Origin: Gammaproteobacteria bacterium
Lineage (GTDB): Bacteria > Pseudomonadota > Gammaproteobacteria > Steroidobacterales > Steroidobacteraceae
Direction of reading: 5' to 3'
Assembly: GCA_027452045.1 (NCBI GenBank)
Contig: DAIDHH010000049.1
Location: 1 to 49,563 of the forward strand
DNA length: 49,563 nucleotides
A model generated the notes under the pieces. That model did not search any database. It was not told the origin of the DNA and saw only the letters and a program-made list of their open reading frames with translations. The position numbers and the translations under genes were made by a program. Shown one piece after another: positions 16,765 through 26,320 of this stretch. Positions within the stretch are counted from its first letter, which is position 1. Every line of letters starts with the position of its first letter.

Positions 16765-17746
16765 GCTCGGGCTGCTGGAGGGTGAGAGGTCTTCTGCCCG
16801 GGAGGACCCGTCCGAGACTTCGCGTGCTCACACGCGACCCCGGACCGGCGCCGGCTTTGCCGGGCGCCATCACGGGGAGATCCTGCAGGGAGTCTGGCGG
16901 GCGCCTGACGTCGAGGGCGTGACCGAGCCTGTGCCGTTCCTGGTGACGATGCCGGTGCCCGAGCACGGCAGCCGGGCCGGATTCGTCCCCGGACCGGACG
17001 CGCGTCTCGAGGTCGAGCCGGCCTGGAAAGTGAAGGCGGCGCGTGCCGCCCGGCTTGCGCTCGATTTCCTCGGCGAGCGGCGCTCCGGTGGCCGTTTGAC
17101 CGTGGACTGTCCGGTACCGCCGGGTCTCGGGCTCGGATCTTCGACCAGCGATGTCGTCGCCGCGATCCGCGCCGTGTGCGATGCCCACTGGGCGCGCATC
17201 GAGCCGCAGCAACTGGCGCAGCTTGCTGTCGAGACCGAGCGCGCCATAGACCCGATCATGTTCGAGGAGGCGGTGCTGTTCGCACCGCGCCAGGGACGAG
17301 TCCTCGAGCGCTGGCAGGGCACGCTTCCGCGGTTCTTCGTGGTGAGCGTCGACACCGATCCGCTGGGGGGTGGCATCGATACATTGGGCCTGGCCATGCC
17401 CCGCCATACCGCCGCCGAGCTCACCGAGTATGAGGAGCTGATCCGCCGCGCGCGCGCCGCGTGCCGGGCCGGCGATGCGCTCGCCATGGCCGAGGTGGCG
17501 ACCCGCAGCGCCGAGCTCAATCAGCGCCTTCTGCCCATGCGGGGGTTCGCCGAGCTCGGCGCCCTCGCCCGTGAGGCCGGCTGTCTCGGATTGCAGATAT
17601 CGCACTCGGGCACGGTGGCCGGATTTCTGTTCGACCCCGCGGAGCCAGACGAGGTGCAAGAGCGCCTGAGGCCGGCCTTGCGAGCCCTCGGCATGCGCCC
17701 TCTCGGGTCTTTCCGAACCGGGGCCTCCCGTGCGGCGGGCATCTGA
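16718..17746 (+). CDS. L-threonine kinase, GHMP family (PduX-like, cobalamin linker pathway)
   Basis: PduX-type enzymes phosphorylate L-threonine; the product is decarboxylated by CobD to the aminopropanol phosphate linker of cobalamin. The 342-residue protein has the PduX-like start of the domain, GRHHGEILQG (about residue 48), and the GHMP ATP-binding motif PPGLGLGSSTSDV at about residues 133-146. A glycine-rich C-terminal segment (QISHSGTVAGFLF) completes the fold. About 45 residues of unrelated N-terminal sequence precede the kinase domain. ATG 16718 has a GGGTGAGGA element just upstream. It sits directly before the B12 riboswitch and corrinoid operon, which supports the assignment, but it is itself upstream of the riboswitch. 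Confidence 0.8.
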   Translation: MRTNPGTRPPVAAFDELGLLEGERSSAREDPSETSRAHTRPRTGAGFAGRHHGEILQGVWRAPDVEGVTEPVPFLVTMPVPEHGSRAGFVPGPDARLEVEPAWKVKAARAARLALDFLGERRSGGRLTVDCPVPPGLGLGSSTSDVVAAIRAVCDAHWARIEPQQLAQLAVETERAIDPIMFEEAVLFAPRQGRVLERWQGTLPRFFVVSVDTDPLGGGIDTLGLAMPRHTAAELTEYEELIRRARAACRAGDALAMAEVATRSAELNQRLLPMRGFAELGALAREAGCLGLQISHSGTVAGFLFDPAEPDEVQERLRPALRALGMRPLGSFRTGASRAAGI

Positions 17747-17898
17747 TCGCCGTGGATCCTCCCGCAGACGTGCGATCGAGCCGCAGGTGAGGCTGCGCAA
17801 CCGGTCCCGGAGGCGGTCCGATGTCGCCGGCGCTCAATTGTCCGTCGCCTGTGCTCACAACGCCTGAGCCGGAACGTGCTACTCGCGTTCGATGGGCC

Positions 17899-17918
17899 TG
17901 CGCGCGCGCGCGCGTATG
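17899..17918. repeat. Alternating purine-pyrimidine (CG)7 tract
   Basis: Twenty nucleotides alternate strictly between pyrimidine and purine, with a core of seven CG steps at 17901-17914. Such DNA can adopt the Z form under negative supercoiling. It abuts the -35 element of the proposed riboswitch promoter. Confidence 0.6.
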
Positions 17919-17945
17919 GACATGAAAGGCGGCACCGCCTAGCAT
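17917..17945 (+). promoter_or_regulatory. Promoter of the cobalamin operon
   Basis: TGGACA (17917-17922, five of six matches to TTGACA) is separated by exactly 17 nt from TAGCAT (17940-17945, four of six matches to TATAAT). A start point 6-8 nt downstream would fall at about 17951-17953, precisely where the riboswitch P1 stem begins. That agreement is the main support. Confidence 0.6.
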
Positions 17946-17950
17946 GACGC

Positions 17951-18112
17951 CGTTGGACGGTGATGGGAATTCGGTGCGATCCGCTCTCGGATCCACTCCG
18001 AAGCTGCCCCCGCAACTGTAGGCGGTAAGCCGGGCGCCATAAGCCACTGGGAAACCGGGAAGGCGGCGCTCGGCGTCAAACCGCGAGCCAGGAGACCAGC
18101 CGTCGACTAACG
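17951..18112 (+). promoter_or_regulatory. Cobalamin riboswitch (B12 aptamer)
   Basis: This is a class I B12 aptamer, which binds adenosylcobalamin and lowers expression of the downstream genes. Conserved elements appear in order: GATGGGAATTCGGTGCGATCC near the 5' end, CTGCCCCCGCAACTGTA, GCCACTGGGAAACCGGGAAGGC, and the B12 box AGCCAGGAGACCAGCC at 18086-18101. The P1 closing stem can be read as CGTTGGACGG (17951-17960) with CCGTCgACTAACG (18100-18112). It controls cobN and the 12 genes after it, 76 nt upstream of the cobN start. Confidence 0.95.
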
Positions 18113-18144
18113 TCTCGCAGACACACTGGCCGGGGTGAGCTGGT

Positions 18145-18161
18145 GCGCAAAGCGTTTGCGC
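18145..18161 (+). promoter_or_regulatory. Expression-platform hairpin of the riboswitch
   Basis: GCGCAAA and TTTGCGC form a perfect 7-bp stem with a 3-nt loop between the B12 box and the cobN ribosome binding site. It lacks a U-tract, which suggests control of translation or Rho-dependent termination rather than a classical intrinsic terminator. Confidence 0.55.
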
Positions 18162-18188
18162 TGACGATTACTTAGCCCAGGGGAAACC

Positions 18189-21100
18189 TTGCAGAGCGCA
18201 GCGCCAACTCTCGAGACAACATTCGCCGACGGCTCCTGCGCGATCGTCCTGTTGACCCATGCGGACAGCGATCTGGCGGCCCTCAGCCGCGCGCTGCCCG
18301 CTCTGCCTGCCGATTTCCCGTCGGTGCGCGGCCATAGCCTGCAAAATCTCGACGCCGAGGGGATGGGGGAGCTGCTCGCCGGGGTGCTTGCGGTGGCGCG
18401 CGTCATCGTCGTGCGCATCCTCGGCCGATTGAGCGCGGTACCCGGGTGGCAGGCACTCAGCAAGGCGGCGGCGGCTCGCGGTCAGGCGCTGCTGGTGGTG
18501 AGCGGCACGGGCGAGCCGAACCCCGAACTGGAGTGCCTCTCGACCGTCTCTCCGGGCGTGTTGCACCAGACGCAACGGTTCCTGCAGGCCGGCGGCCCGG
18601 AGAATCTCGCCCAGTGGCTTCGATACCTGTCCGATCACCTGTTGTTGACCGGCTACGGGCACGAGCCGCCCGCGCCGCTGCCCGAGCACGGTATCTACTG
18701 GCGGGGGGCGGCGGATCCGCCTGCGAATCTCGGCGCCTGCCTGGCCCAGCGCAGCGAGGCGGATCCGCGCGACGGTGCCGCGCAGCGGCCCGTGGTCGGC
18801 ATCACCTTCTATCGGGCCCATCGTCTGAGCGGCAACCTGCGCTTCATCGATGCGCTCATCGAGGCGCTCGAGCGGCGCGGACTCGAGGTGCTGCCGGTCT
18901 ATACCGCATCGCTCCGTGCACTCGATGAGGCCGGCCGCCCGGCGGCCCTCTCGCTCTTCTTTCACGAGGGCCGGCCGCTGATCGATGCGCTGATCAACAC
19001 CACCTCGTTCGCCACCGGCGAGGTGAGCGCCGAGGGTCAGGCCGCCGAGGGCGGCGCGGGCGCCTGGCTCGCACAACTCGATGTGCCGGTCTTCCAGGCC
19101 ATCGTGAGTGGTATGGAGCGAGCCTCCTGGGAGTCCGCCAGCCGGGGACTGGCTCCGCTCGATACGGCGATGAACGTCGTGCTGCCGGAGTTCGACGGCA
19201 GGATCCTCACCGTGCCGCTGTCATTCAAGGAGAAGCGTCGCGAGCGCGGGTTGGAGGTCATCGAGTACGCGCCGATTCCCGATCGCGTGGAACGGATTGC
19301 CGGTCTCGTGGCCGCGCAGGTGCGGTTGCGCCGGCTGCCCCGCGAGGCGCGCCGTATCGCCTTCGTGCTGACCAACTCCAACGCCAAGGCCGCCCAGATC
19401 GGCAATGCCGTGGGACTGGATGCGCCCGCATCGCTCCTCGAGCTGCTGCGCGTCATGCGCCAGGGCGGCTACCGGATCGAGAATCTGCCCGCGAGCTCCG
19501 ATGAGCTGATGCACGGCTTGATCGACCGCGGCTGCTACGACATGGATCACCTGACCGCCGGGCAATGCCGCCTCGCGGCCGGACGTGTCGAGGCAAAGCG
19601 CTACCTGGAATGGTTCGAGCAGCTCCCGGGCGAGTTGCGCGAGCGGATGTGCGCGCAATGGGGCGCCCCGCCCGGCGAGGCGTACGTGGTGGAGGGTCAT
19701 CTCATCCTGAGCGGATTGGAGCTGGGCAACGCGCTCATCGCGATCCAGCCGCCGCGCGGTTACGGGCTGGATCCCGAGGCCATCTATCACCAGCCCGATC
19801 TACCGCCGACCCATCACTACCATGCGTTCTACCGCTGGCTGCGCGATGACTGGGGGGCTCACGCCATCGTGCACGTCGGCAAGCACGGTACGCTCGAATG
19901 GCTGCCCGGAAAGGGCGTCGGGCTCTCCGAGCGGTGCTTCCCCGACGCTCTGCTCGGGGACCTGCCGCTGCTCTATCCTTTCATCATCAACGATCCGGGG
20001 GAGGGGGCACAGGCCAAACGCCGGGGGCATGCCACGATCGTCGATCACCTGACCCCTCCCATGACCACCGCTGAAACCTACGGCGCCCTGGCGCAGCTGG
20101 CGCAGCTCGTGGACGAGTACTACCAGCTCGAGATGCTCGATCCGTCGAAACTGCCGCTGTTGCAGTCTCAGATCTGGGCGCTCGTGAAGGAATCGCGGCT
20201 CGACCGGGACCTCAACGTCATCCGCGCGGACGACAACGAGGTGTGGGATGAAGGCTTCAACGAGCACGGCGTGCCGCTCAGCCTCGCTCGCATGGAAGGT
20301 GCGGATTTTGCCCATCTCATCGAAGACATCGACGGCTATCTGTGCGAGATCGGCGCGGCGCAGATCCGTGACGGCCTGCATATTCTCGGCCAGGCGCCTG
20401 CGGGTGCCCAGCTCATCGACATGCTCTGCTCGCTCACCCGGCTGCCCAACCTCGGTGTGCCCAGCCTGCCGGACGCGCTCGCTCGCCGCCTGGGTCTTGA
20501 CTGGCAGGGGCTGTTGAGTGAGCGCGGCAGGCGGCTGACGGCCGCACCTGCGGCGCTCGAGCGGTGCGTGGGCCGGACATTGAGTACGCGCGCCGATGCG
20601 GTCGAGGCCATCGAGCAGCTGTGCCGCAAGTTGGTCGGGGAACTGCAGGCGCGCGAGTTCGCTGCGGACGCTGCGCAGGAGGTCGTGCGGTGCTGCCTGG
20701 GCGATGGACCCGTGGGGGACGCATCGCCAGGCCTCGAGGATGCGCTGCAGTTCATTTGCCGCGACCTGGTGCCGCGGCTGCGTCACACCCGCGATGAGAT
20801 CGAGAACCTCCTGCGCGCGCTCGATGGCCGATACATTCCCGCGGGTCCGAGCGGCGCTCCGACCCGCGGCATGGCGCACATCCTGCCGACGGGGCGGAAT
20901 TTCTACTCCGTCGACCCGCGAAGCCTTCCGTCAAACGTGGCCTGGCGAGTCGGGCAACAGTTGGCGGAGGAGGTGCTGCGCCGGCACGTCAAGGAAACCG
21001 GGCGCTACCCGGAAAGCGTCAGCATCAGCATCTGGGGAACCAGCGCGATGCGTACTCATGGTGATGACGTGGCGGAGATCCTCGCGCTGCTCGGTGTGCG

Positions 21101-22127
21101 CCCGGTCTGGCTCGCCGAGAATCGCCGCCTGACCGGCGTGGAGGTCATCCCACTCGACACCCTGGGCCGCCCGCGCATCGATGTCACCACGCGCATCAGC
21201 GGTTTCTTTCGCGACGCCTTCCCACAGCTGATCGAGCTGATCGACCGGGCCGTCGCCCAAGTGATCGCGCTCGAGGAGCCGCCCGAGAGCAACTTCGTGC
21301 GCAAGCACTTCCTGGCCGAGTGCGCGGCGAGGATGGCCGCCGGGGAGAGCCGGGCCGAAGCCGAGCGGCTCGCCCGCTACCGCATCTTCGGCTCCAAGCC
21401 CGGCAGCTACGGCGCCGGCATCCTGCCGCTCATCCAGGAGGGGAACTGGAACGGGCCCGAGGACTTCGCCGAAGCCTACCTCAACTGGGGAGGGTATGCC
21501 TACACGAGCTCCGAGGCGGGCGTGGAGGCGCGTGAGCCGCTCGAGAGCCGACTGGCCTCCGTCGAGGTGGTTCTGCACAACCAGGACAACCGCGAGCACG
21601 ACATCTTCGACAGCGACGATTACCTGCAATTCCAGGGTGGACTCATCGCCACGATCCGCCATCTCTCGGGCCGCAAACCGCGACACTACTTCGGGGATAG
21701 CCAGAATCCCGAACGCGCGGTGGTGCGCGACCTTAAGGAGGAGGCGTTGCGCGTCTTCCGCTCGCGCGTCGTCAACCCGAAGTGGCTCGAGAGCATCCGC
21801 CGGCACGGCTACAAGGGCGCGCTCGAGTGCGCCGCCACGGTCGATTACCTGTTCGGCTTCGATGCGACCGCGGGTGTGATGGAGGACTGGATGTACGAGC
21901 AGACGGCGCAGAGCTACGCGCTCGATGAGCGCATGAGGGAGTTTCTCGAGGAGAGCAATCCCTGGGCGCTCGGGGCGATCGCGGGACGGTTGCTCGAGGC
22001 GGCGCGGCGCGAGATGTGGGCCTCGCCGGAGCCTCGCACGCTCGAGGCCCTGCGGGAAGCGTATCTGCGCAGTGAGACGGTGCTGGAAGCGCGCGGGGAA
22101 CGCGCCGACGGGGGACGCAAGTCATGA
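18189..22127 (+). CDS. cobN: Cobaltochelatase large subunit CobN
   Basis: CobN is the metal-inserting subunit of the ATP-dependent cobaltochelatase that places Co2+ into hydrogenobyrinic acid a,c-diamide; it is related to BchH/ChlH. At 1312 residues it has family length. The hallmark motif HVGKHGTLEWLPGKGVGLSE starts at residue 562, and C-terminal family blocks such as FGSKPGSYGAG and HNQDNREHDIFDSDDYLQF are present. The proposed start is TTG 18189, with AGGGGAAA about 5 nt upstream and the N-terminus in register with the family. It is the first gene under the B12 riboswitch. No cobS or cobT is linked; the next gene, a ChlI/ChlD fusion, probably supplies the AAA+ motor. Confidence 0.95.
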   Translation: MQSAAPTLETTFADGSCAIVLLTHADSDLAALSRALPALPADFPSVRGHSLQNLDAEGMGELLAGVLAVARVIVVRILGRLSAVPGWQALSKAAAARGQALLVVSGTGEPNPELECLSTVSPGVLHQTQRFLQAGGPENLAQWLRYLSDHLLLTGYGHEPPAPLPEHGIYWRGAADPPANLGACLAQRSEADPRDGAAQRPVVGITFYRAHRLSGNLRFIDALIEALERRGLEVLPVYTASLRALDEAGRPAALSLFFHEGRPLIDALINTTSFATGEVSAEGQAAEGGAGAWLAQLDVPVFQAIVSGMERASWESASRGLAPLDTAMNVVLPEFDGRILTVPLSFKEKRRERGLEVIEYAPIPDRVERIAGLVAAQVRLRRLPREARRIAFVLTNSNAKAAQIGNAVGLDAPASLLELLRVMRQGGYRIENLPASSDELMHGLIDRGCYDMDHLTAGQCRLAAGRVEAKRYLEWFEQLPGELRERMCAQWGAPPGEAYVVEGHLILSGLELGNALIAIQPPRGYGLDPEAIYHQPDLPPTHHYHAFYRWLRDDWGAHAIVHVGKHGTLEWLPGKGVGLSERCFPDALLGDLPLLYPFIINDPGEGAQAKRRGHATIVDHLTPPMTTAETYGALAQLAQLVDEYYQLEMLDPSKLPLLQSQIWALVKESRLDRDLNVIRADDNEVWDEGFNEHGVPLSLARMEGADFAHLIEDIDGYLCEIGAAQIRDGLHILGQAPAGAQLIDMLCSLTRLPNLGVPSLPDALARRLGLDWQGLLSERGRRLTAAPAALERCVGRTLSTRADAVEAIEQLCRKLVGELQAREFAADAAQEVVRCCLGDGPVGDASPGLEDALQFICRDLVPRLRHTRDEIENLLRALDGRYIPAGPSGAPTRGMAHILPTGRNFYSVDPRSLPSNVAWRVGQQLAEEVLRRHVKETGRYPESVSISIWGTSAMRTHGDDVAEILALLGVRPVWLAENRRLTGVEVIPLDTLGRPRIDVTTRISGFFRDAFPQLIELIDRAVAQVIALEEPPESNFVRKHFLAECAARMAAGESRAEAERLARYRIFGSKPGSYGAGILPLIQEGNWNGPEDFAEAYLNWGGYAYTSSEAGVEAREPLESRLASVEVVLHNQDNREHDIFDSDDYLQFQGGLIATIRHLSGRKPRHYFGDSQNPERAVVRDLKEEALRVFRSRVVNPKWLESIRRHGYKGALECAATVDYLFGFDATAGVMEDWMYEQTAQSYALDERMREFLEESNPWALGAIAGRLLEAARREMWASPEPRTLEALREAYLRSETVLEARGERADGGRKS

Positions 22128-24070
22128 GTGATCATCCTCATCCGTTTCCCTTCGCGGCCATCGTCGGACAGGAAGCGCTCACGAGTGCGCTGCTGCTGTG
22201 CGCGGTGAATCCCGGGATCGGCGGTGTTCTCATCCGCGGCGACAAGGGCAGCGCCAAGAGCACCGCGGCACGAGCGTTGACCGGCGTTCTCTCGCCCATA
22301 GAGTGCATCGCCGGCTGCGCCTACAACTGCGAGCCCGGCCGCCCGGCCGAGCCGTGCGAGACCTGCCGTCCGGGGGCGCCCGGTGTACAGCTCGCGCCGG
22401 TGCCGTTCGTCAACCTGCCGCTCGGGGCCACCGAGGACCGGGTGCTCGGCAGCCTCGACTTCGAGCGCGCGCTGAAGGAGGGACGCAAGGCGTTTCAGCC
22501 GGGACTGCTGGCGGCGGCCCATCGGGGCATTCTCTACATCGACGAGGTGAACCTCCTGCCCGATCACCTGGTGGACGTGTTGCTCGATGCCGCCGCAATG
22601 GGAGTCAACAGGGTGCAACGCGAGGGCCTGTCCGTGCAACACCCTACCCACATCGCATTGATCGGCACCATGAACCCGGAAGAGGGCGAGATCCGTCCGC
22701 AACTGCTCGATCGCTTCGGGATGATGGTGGAGGTGAGTGCTCCGGAGAATGCGCGCGAGCGGACCGAGATCGTGCGCCGTCGGCTCGCCTGGGAGCGGGA
22801 TCCGCAGTCTTTCAACCGGCAGTGGGAGGGGCAGCAGCAGGCGCTGCGCGAGCGCGTGAGACGGGCCCGGGAGCTGCTCGCCGAGGTGCGCATCGCCGAT
22901 GGACTGCAACTCCTCGCGAGCGAGCTGTGCTGTGCCCAGGGCGTGAAGAGCCTGCGCGCGGATCTGGTCATGACCAAGGCAGCCTGCGGCCTCGCCGCCC
23001 TTGACGAGCGCACCGAGGTGCAGCCGCGGGATCTCGAGCAGGCGGCCCGCCTGGTATTGCCCCATCGCCGACGCCGCAAGCCCTTCGAAGCACCGGGGCT
23101 CGATGAGGAGCAACTGCAAAGGACGCTGCGACGGCCGCCCGAGGCGCCAGGTCCCACCGAGGGCAACCCGCAGGCCGAGTCCGGGCAACCCGACGCGCCA
23201 GCGCCAGGCGATGCCGAGGCTCCGGAGCAGCTTTTTGCCCCCTCCCGGGCCGTCACGCCGCGTATCGCCATCAAGGATGCCCCGGCACGAGGTTCGGTCG
23301 GCCGCCGCAGCCAGTCGCGCGACTCGAACCGGGGACGCGAAGTGAGGGCGGTACCCGATGAGCGCCCGAGCGACCTGGCGCTCACCGCGACGCTGACCCA
23401 CGCTGCGCTGCGCAGCGGTGGACTGGCGGAGGCGGGCGAGCGACTCGCGGTGGAGCGCTCCGATCTTCATCAGAAGGTCAGAGCGGGCCGCCAGGGCAAC
23501 CTCATTCTCTTCGTGGTGGATGCCTCGGGCTCGATGGCGGGTCTGCGCCGCATGGAGATGGTCAAGGGAGCGGTCATCGCGCTCCTCTCGGATGCCTACC
23601 AACAGCGCGACGAGGTCGGCGTCATCGCATTCCGGGGCGCCGCGGCCGAAGTGCTGCTCGCTCCCACACGCAGCGTGGAGGTCGCCGAGCGGGAGCTTCG
23701 TGAGCTGCCCACCGGCGGCCGCACGCCGCTCGCGCACGCTCTCAAGGCCGCGCACGAGGTGCTCGCGCGCGCCGCGGGTCCGGGCCCCGAGCCGCTGATG
23801 ATCGTGCTGAGCGACGGGCGGGCCAATGTGGCGCTCGAGCCCGGGGCCGACCCGTGGCACGAGTCGCTCGAATGGGCCCATGCGCTCGGACGGAGCGGCG
23901 TGATGGCCCTGGTGTTGGATACCGAGGCGGGACAGGTCCGGCTCGGTCGGGCCGGTGAACTGGCGCGGGCCCTCGGGGCGCAATGCCTGGCCCTCGATGG
24001 CTTCGATTCGCAGTCGCTCTCGGTCACCATCCGAGCCCGGATGGGGAGCGGCAAAAGGTGGTTGTCATGA
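22124..24070 (+). CDS. ChlI-ChlD fused AAA+/VWA protein, motor of the CobN cobaltochelatase
   Basis: This 648-residue cytoplasmic protein joins a magnesium-chelatase I-type AAA+ ATPase (residues 1-330) to a D-type VWA domain (from about 455) through a Pro/Ala-rich acidic linker. Walker A is GDKGSAKST (39-47), Walker B is [10 protein letters not shown], and a Cys-rich insert ([13 protein letters not shown]) follows the P-loop. The VWA metal site DASGSMAG starts at D466. In many bacteria lacking CobS and CobT such a protein serves CobN. The 4-nt overlap with cobN supports that role. A role in Mg-chelatase is unlikely because no other bacteriochlorophyll gene is present. Confidence 0.88.
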   Translation: MSDHPHPFPFAAIVGQEALTSALLLCAVNPGIGGVLIRGDKGSAKSTAARALTGVLSPIECIAGCAYNCEPGRPAEPCETCRPGAPGVQLAPVPFVNLPLGATEDRVLGSLDFERALKEGRKAFQPGLLAAAHRGILYIDEVNLLPDHLVDVLLDAAAMGVNRVQREGLSVQHPTHIALIGTMNPEEGEIRPQLLDRFGMMVEVSAPENARERTEIVRRRLAWERDPQSFNRQWEGQQQALRERVRRARELLAEVRIADGLQLLASELCCAQGVKSLRADLVMTKAACGLAALDERTEVQPRDLEQAARLVLPHRRRRKPFEAPGLDEEQLQRTLRRPPEAPGPTEGNPQAESGQPDAPAPGDAEAPEQLFAPSRAVTPRIAIKDAPARGSVGRRSQSRDSNRGREVRAVPDERPSDLALTATLTHAALRSGGLAEAGERLAVERSDLHQKVRAGRQGNLILFVVDASGSMAGLRRMEMVKGAVIALLSDAYQQRDEVGVIAFRGAAAEVLLAPTRSVEVAERELRELPTGGRTPLAHALKAAHEVLARAAGPGPEPLMIVLSDGRANVALEPGADPWHESLEWAHALGRSGVMALVLDTEAGQVRLGRAGELARALGAQCLALDGFDSQSLSVTIRARMGSGKRWLS

Positions 24071-24756
24071 TGATTTGTGTCGGCGCCGGCCCCGGCGATC
24101 TCGGGCTTCTGACGCAGCGCGGCGCCGAGCTGGTGGGCGCGGCGGATGTGGTGGCGGGGTTCGATGCGGTGGTGGACCTCGTGCGGCCGCTCATCCGGCC
24201 CGAGGCGCGCATCGTCACCATGGGATACCGCGATCAGGTGCAAAGACTCGACGAGGTCGCCGACGCCCACCGCGCGGGGGCGCGCTGCGTGGTGGTGTTC
24301 ATGGGGGATATACACTTCAGCGGCTTTCAGTTCCTGGAACGGGTGGAGCGCGCCTGCGGCGAGCCCATCGAGACCGTGCCGGGCATATCCTCCGCCCAAG
24401 TGCTCGCCTCGCGCGGCCGGGTGTGTTTCGATGAGACCACCTTCGTCACCTTCCACCGGCGCGGCACCATAGAGCCCTTCAAGCGCCACCTGGTGCGGGC
24501 GCTCGAGGATGACCGCAACGCCATCATCATCCCGCGGCCGTGGGATTTCATGCCGAAGGACATCGCCGCCTATCTGCTGGCGCGCGGTGTGCGCGGTGAT
24601 CATCCCGTGGAGGTGTGGGAGAACCTGACCAGCCGGGAGGCGCACTGGGTCGGATCACTCGCCGGCTGCACCGACGAATTCAGCGACATGAGCATCATGC
24701 TCATCCGGACGCTGCGCCCGATGCCGAGTCAGATCGAGCCGCCGCCGACTGCATGA
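24067..24756 (+). CDS. cbiE: Precorrin-7 / cobalt-precorrin-7 C5-methyltransferase CbiE
   Basis: CbiE is a class III SAM-dependent methyltransferase acting at C5 of the corrin ring. The 229-residue product has the tetrapyrrole methylase start [19 protein letters not shown], the [12 protein letters not shown] loop and [18 protein letters not shown] 24067 overlaps the previous stop by 4 nt; the frame is open upstream to 23983 but without homology. In many bacteria CbiE is fused to, or next to, the decarboxylating methyltransferase CbiT (together CobL); no CbiT domain occurs here or elsewhere in the operon. Confidence 0.88.
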   Translation: MMICVGAGPGDLGLLTQRGAELVGAADVVAGFDAVVDLVRPLIRPEARIVTMGYRDQVQRLDEVADAHRAGARCVVVFMGDIHFSGFQFLERVERACGEPIETVPGISSAQVLASRGRVCFDETTFVTFHRRGTIEPFKRHLVRALEDDRNAIIIPRPWDFMPKDIAAYLLARGVRGDHPVEVWENLTSREAHWVGSLAGCTDEFSDMSIMLIRTLRPMPSQIEPPPTA

Positions 24757-24757
24757 C

Positions 24758-26320
24758 ATGAGCACACAGGACTACGGCATCGTCGTCGCCGCCCACGGCA
24801 GCCGCGACCCCGCCGCCATCGAGGAGGTGGAGGCGCTGGTGGCGCTCATGAGGGCGCGCTCGCCGCAGCGCACCATAACCCACGGCTATCTGGAATTCGC
24901 GCGCCCGACTATTGACGAGGGTGTGCGCTCGGCCCTGCAGCAGGGTGCGGCGCCGATCGTGATGCTGCCGGCGCTGTTGTTTGCCGCCACGCACGCGAAG
25001 AACGACATGCCGGGGGAGCTCGCGATGCTGAAGCGGCAATTCCCAGCGGTGGACTTCCACTTCGGTGCGCCGGCAAATCTGCATCCCGCGTTCCTGCGCC
25101 TCGCGCAGCAGCGCATCACCGAGGCCGAGGCGCGTTCGAGCAGGGTGGTGAGGCGCGCCGACTCGTGTCTCGTGGTCGTCGGGCGCGGCACATCGGACCC
25201 GGATGCCAATTCGGAAGTGTCCAAGCTCGCGCGCATGCTGCACGAGGGGTTGGGCTTCGGCCACTCCTACGTGTGCTACTCGGGCACGGCGGAGCCCGGG
25301 GTCGGACCAGGATTGCGCAGCGCCACCCGGTTCGGTTGCGAGCGCATCGTCGTGTTCCCCTACTTTCTCTTCGACGGCAGGCTCGTCAAGCGCATCTATT
25401 CGGCCGCCGACGAGCTGGCTGCGCGTCATCCGGACCTTGAAGTGCTCAAGGCGGGGTATCTCGGGCCGCACGAGGACGTTGCGCAAGCGTTTCTCGAGCG
25501 TGCCCGCGAAGGCCTGGAAGGGCGCGCGGCGATGAACTGCTCGCTGTGCAAGTATCGCGTGCAGATCGTCGGTTTCGAGGAGCAGGTGGGGCAGGCGCAG
25601 CGCGCACACCATCTCGCGGTACGCGCTACATCGACGGAACAGTCCCCAGCGCCGCCGGTGCCGGCCGCACCGCGGCCCTACGAGCCTCATCCCATCGAAG
25701 CCGAAAGCTTCAGGATCATCGAAGCCGGCCGGGACTGGTCCGCCTGGGCGGCCGGCGAGCGCCGCGTGGCGCAGCGCCTCGTGCACACCAGCGGCGACTT
25801 CGACATCGCCGATGATCTGTATTTCTCGAGCGGGGCGGTCGATGCGGGCGTGCGCGCGCTGCTGCGCTGCCGGCGTGTGGTTGCGGACGTCACCATGGTC
25901 TCGAGCGGGCTCAAGCGCAGTCTCCTGGATCAGTTGGGCATGGAGGTCTGGTGCGGCGTGCACGATCGGGAGACGCGGGTGTTGGCGGAGAACACCGGGC
26001 TCACGCGCTCGGCCGCCGGCATCCGCCGCGCGTGGGAGCGGTGGGGGAACGAGGTGGTCGTCGCCATCGGCGATGCTCCCACCGCGGTGATGGAGGCGGT
26101 GCGCCTCGTGCGGGAGCAGGGCTGGCGGCCGCAGCTGATCGTGGGACTCCCGGTTGGCTTCGTCGGCACCCGCGAGTGCAAGGAGGCCTTGCGCAAGTGC
26201 CTGCAAGTCCCCCGGATCACCAACCGGGGGACGCGCGGCGGCTCGCCCTGGGCGGCGAGTGTCATCAACGCCCTGCTCATCGCCGCGGCGGATCATCTCG
26301 CGGGAGTCCCTCCGCCATGA
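24758..26320 (+). CDS. Fusion of sirohydrochlorin cobaltochelatase CbiX and precorrin-8X methylmutase CbiC
   Basis: Residues 1-270 are a two-lobed CbiX, which inserts cobalt into sirohydrochlorin early in the cobalt-early pathway: [10 protein letters not shown] at the start and a second lobe with [15 protein letters not shown]. It carries the MxCxxC motif (M259, C261, C264) that is known to hold an Fe-S centre in long CbiX proteins. After a Pro-rich linker (about 285-310), residues 315-520 form CbiC/CobH, which moves a methyl group from C11 to C12; H343 in RLVHTSGDF is the expected catalytic histidine and [18 protein letters not shown] the C-terminal block. It follows cbiE by 1 nt. No frameshift is visible, so the fusion is probably real. 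Confidence 0.9.
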   Translation: MSTQDYGIVVAAHGSRDPAAIEEVEALVALMRARSPQRTITHGYLEFARPTIDEGVRSALQQGAAPIVMLPALLFAATHAKNDMPGELAMLKRQFPAVDFHFGAPANLHPAFLRLAQQRITEAEARSSRVVRRADSCLVVVGRGTSDPDANSEVSKLARMLHEGLGFGHSYVCYSGTAEPGVGPGLRSATRFGCERIVVFPYFLFDGRLVKRIYSAADELAARHPDLEVLKAGYLGPHEDVAQAFLERAREGLEGRAAMNCSLCKYRVQIVGFEEQVGQAQRAHHLAVRATSTEQSPAPPVPAAPRPYEPHPIEAESFRIIEAGRDWSAWAAGERRVAQRLVHTSGDFDIADDLYFSSGAVDAGVRALLRCRRVVADVTMVSSGLKRSLLDQLGMEVWCGVHDRETRVLAENTGLTRSAAGIRRAWERWGNEVVVAIGDAPTAVMEAVRLVREQGWRPQLIVGLPVGFVGTRECKEALRKCLQVPRITNRGTRGGSPWAASVINALLIAAADHLAGVPPP

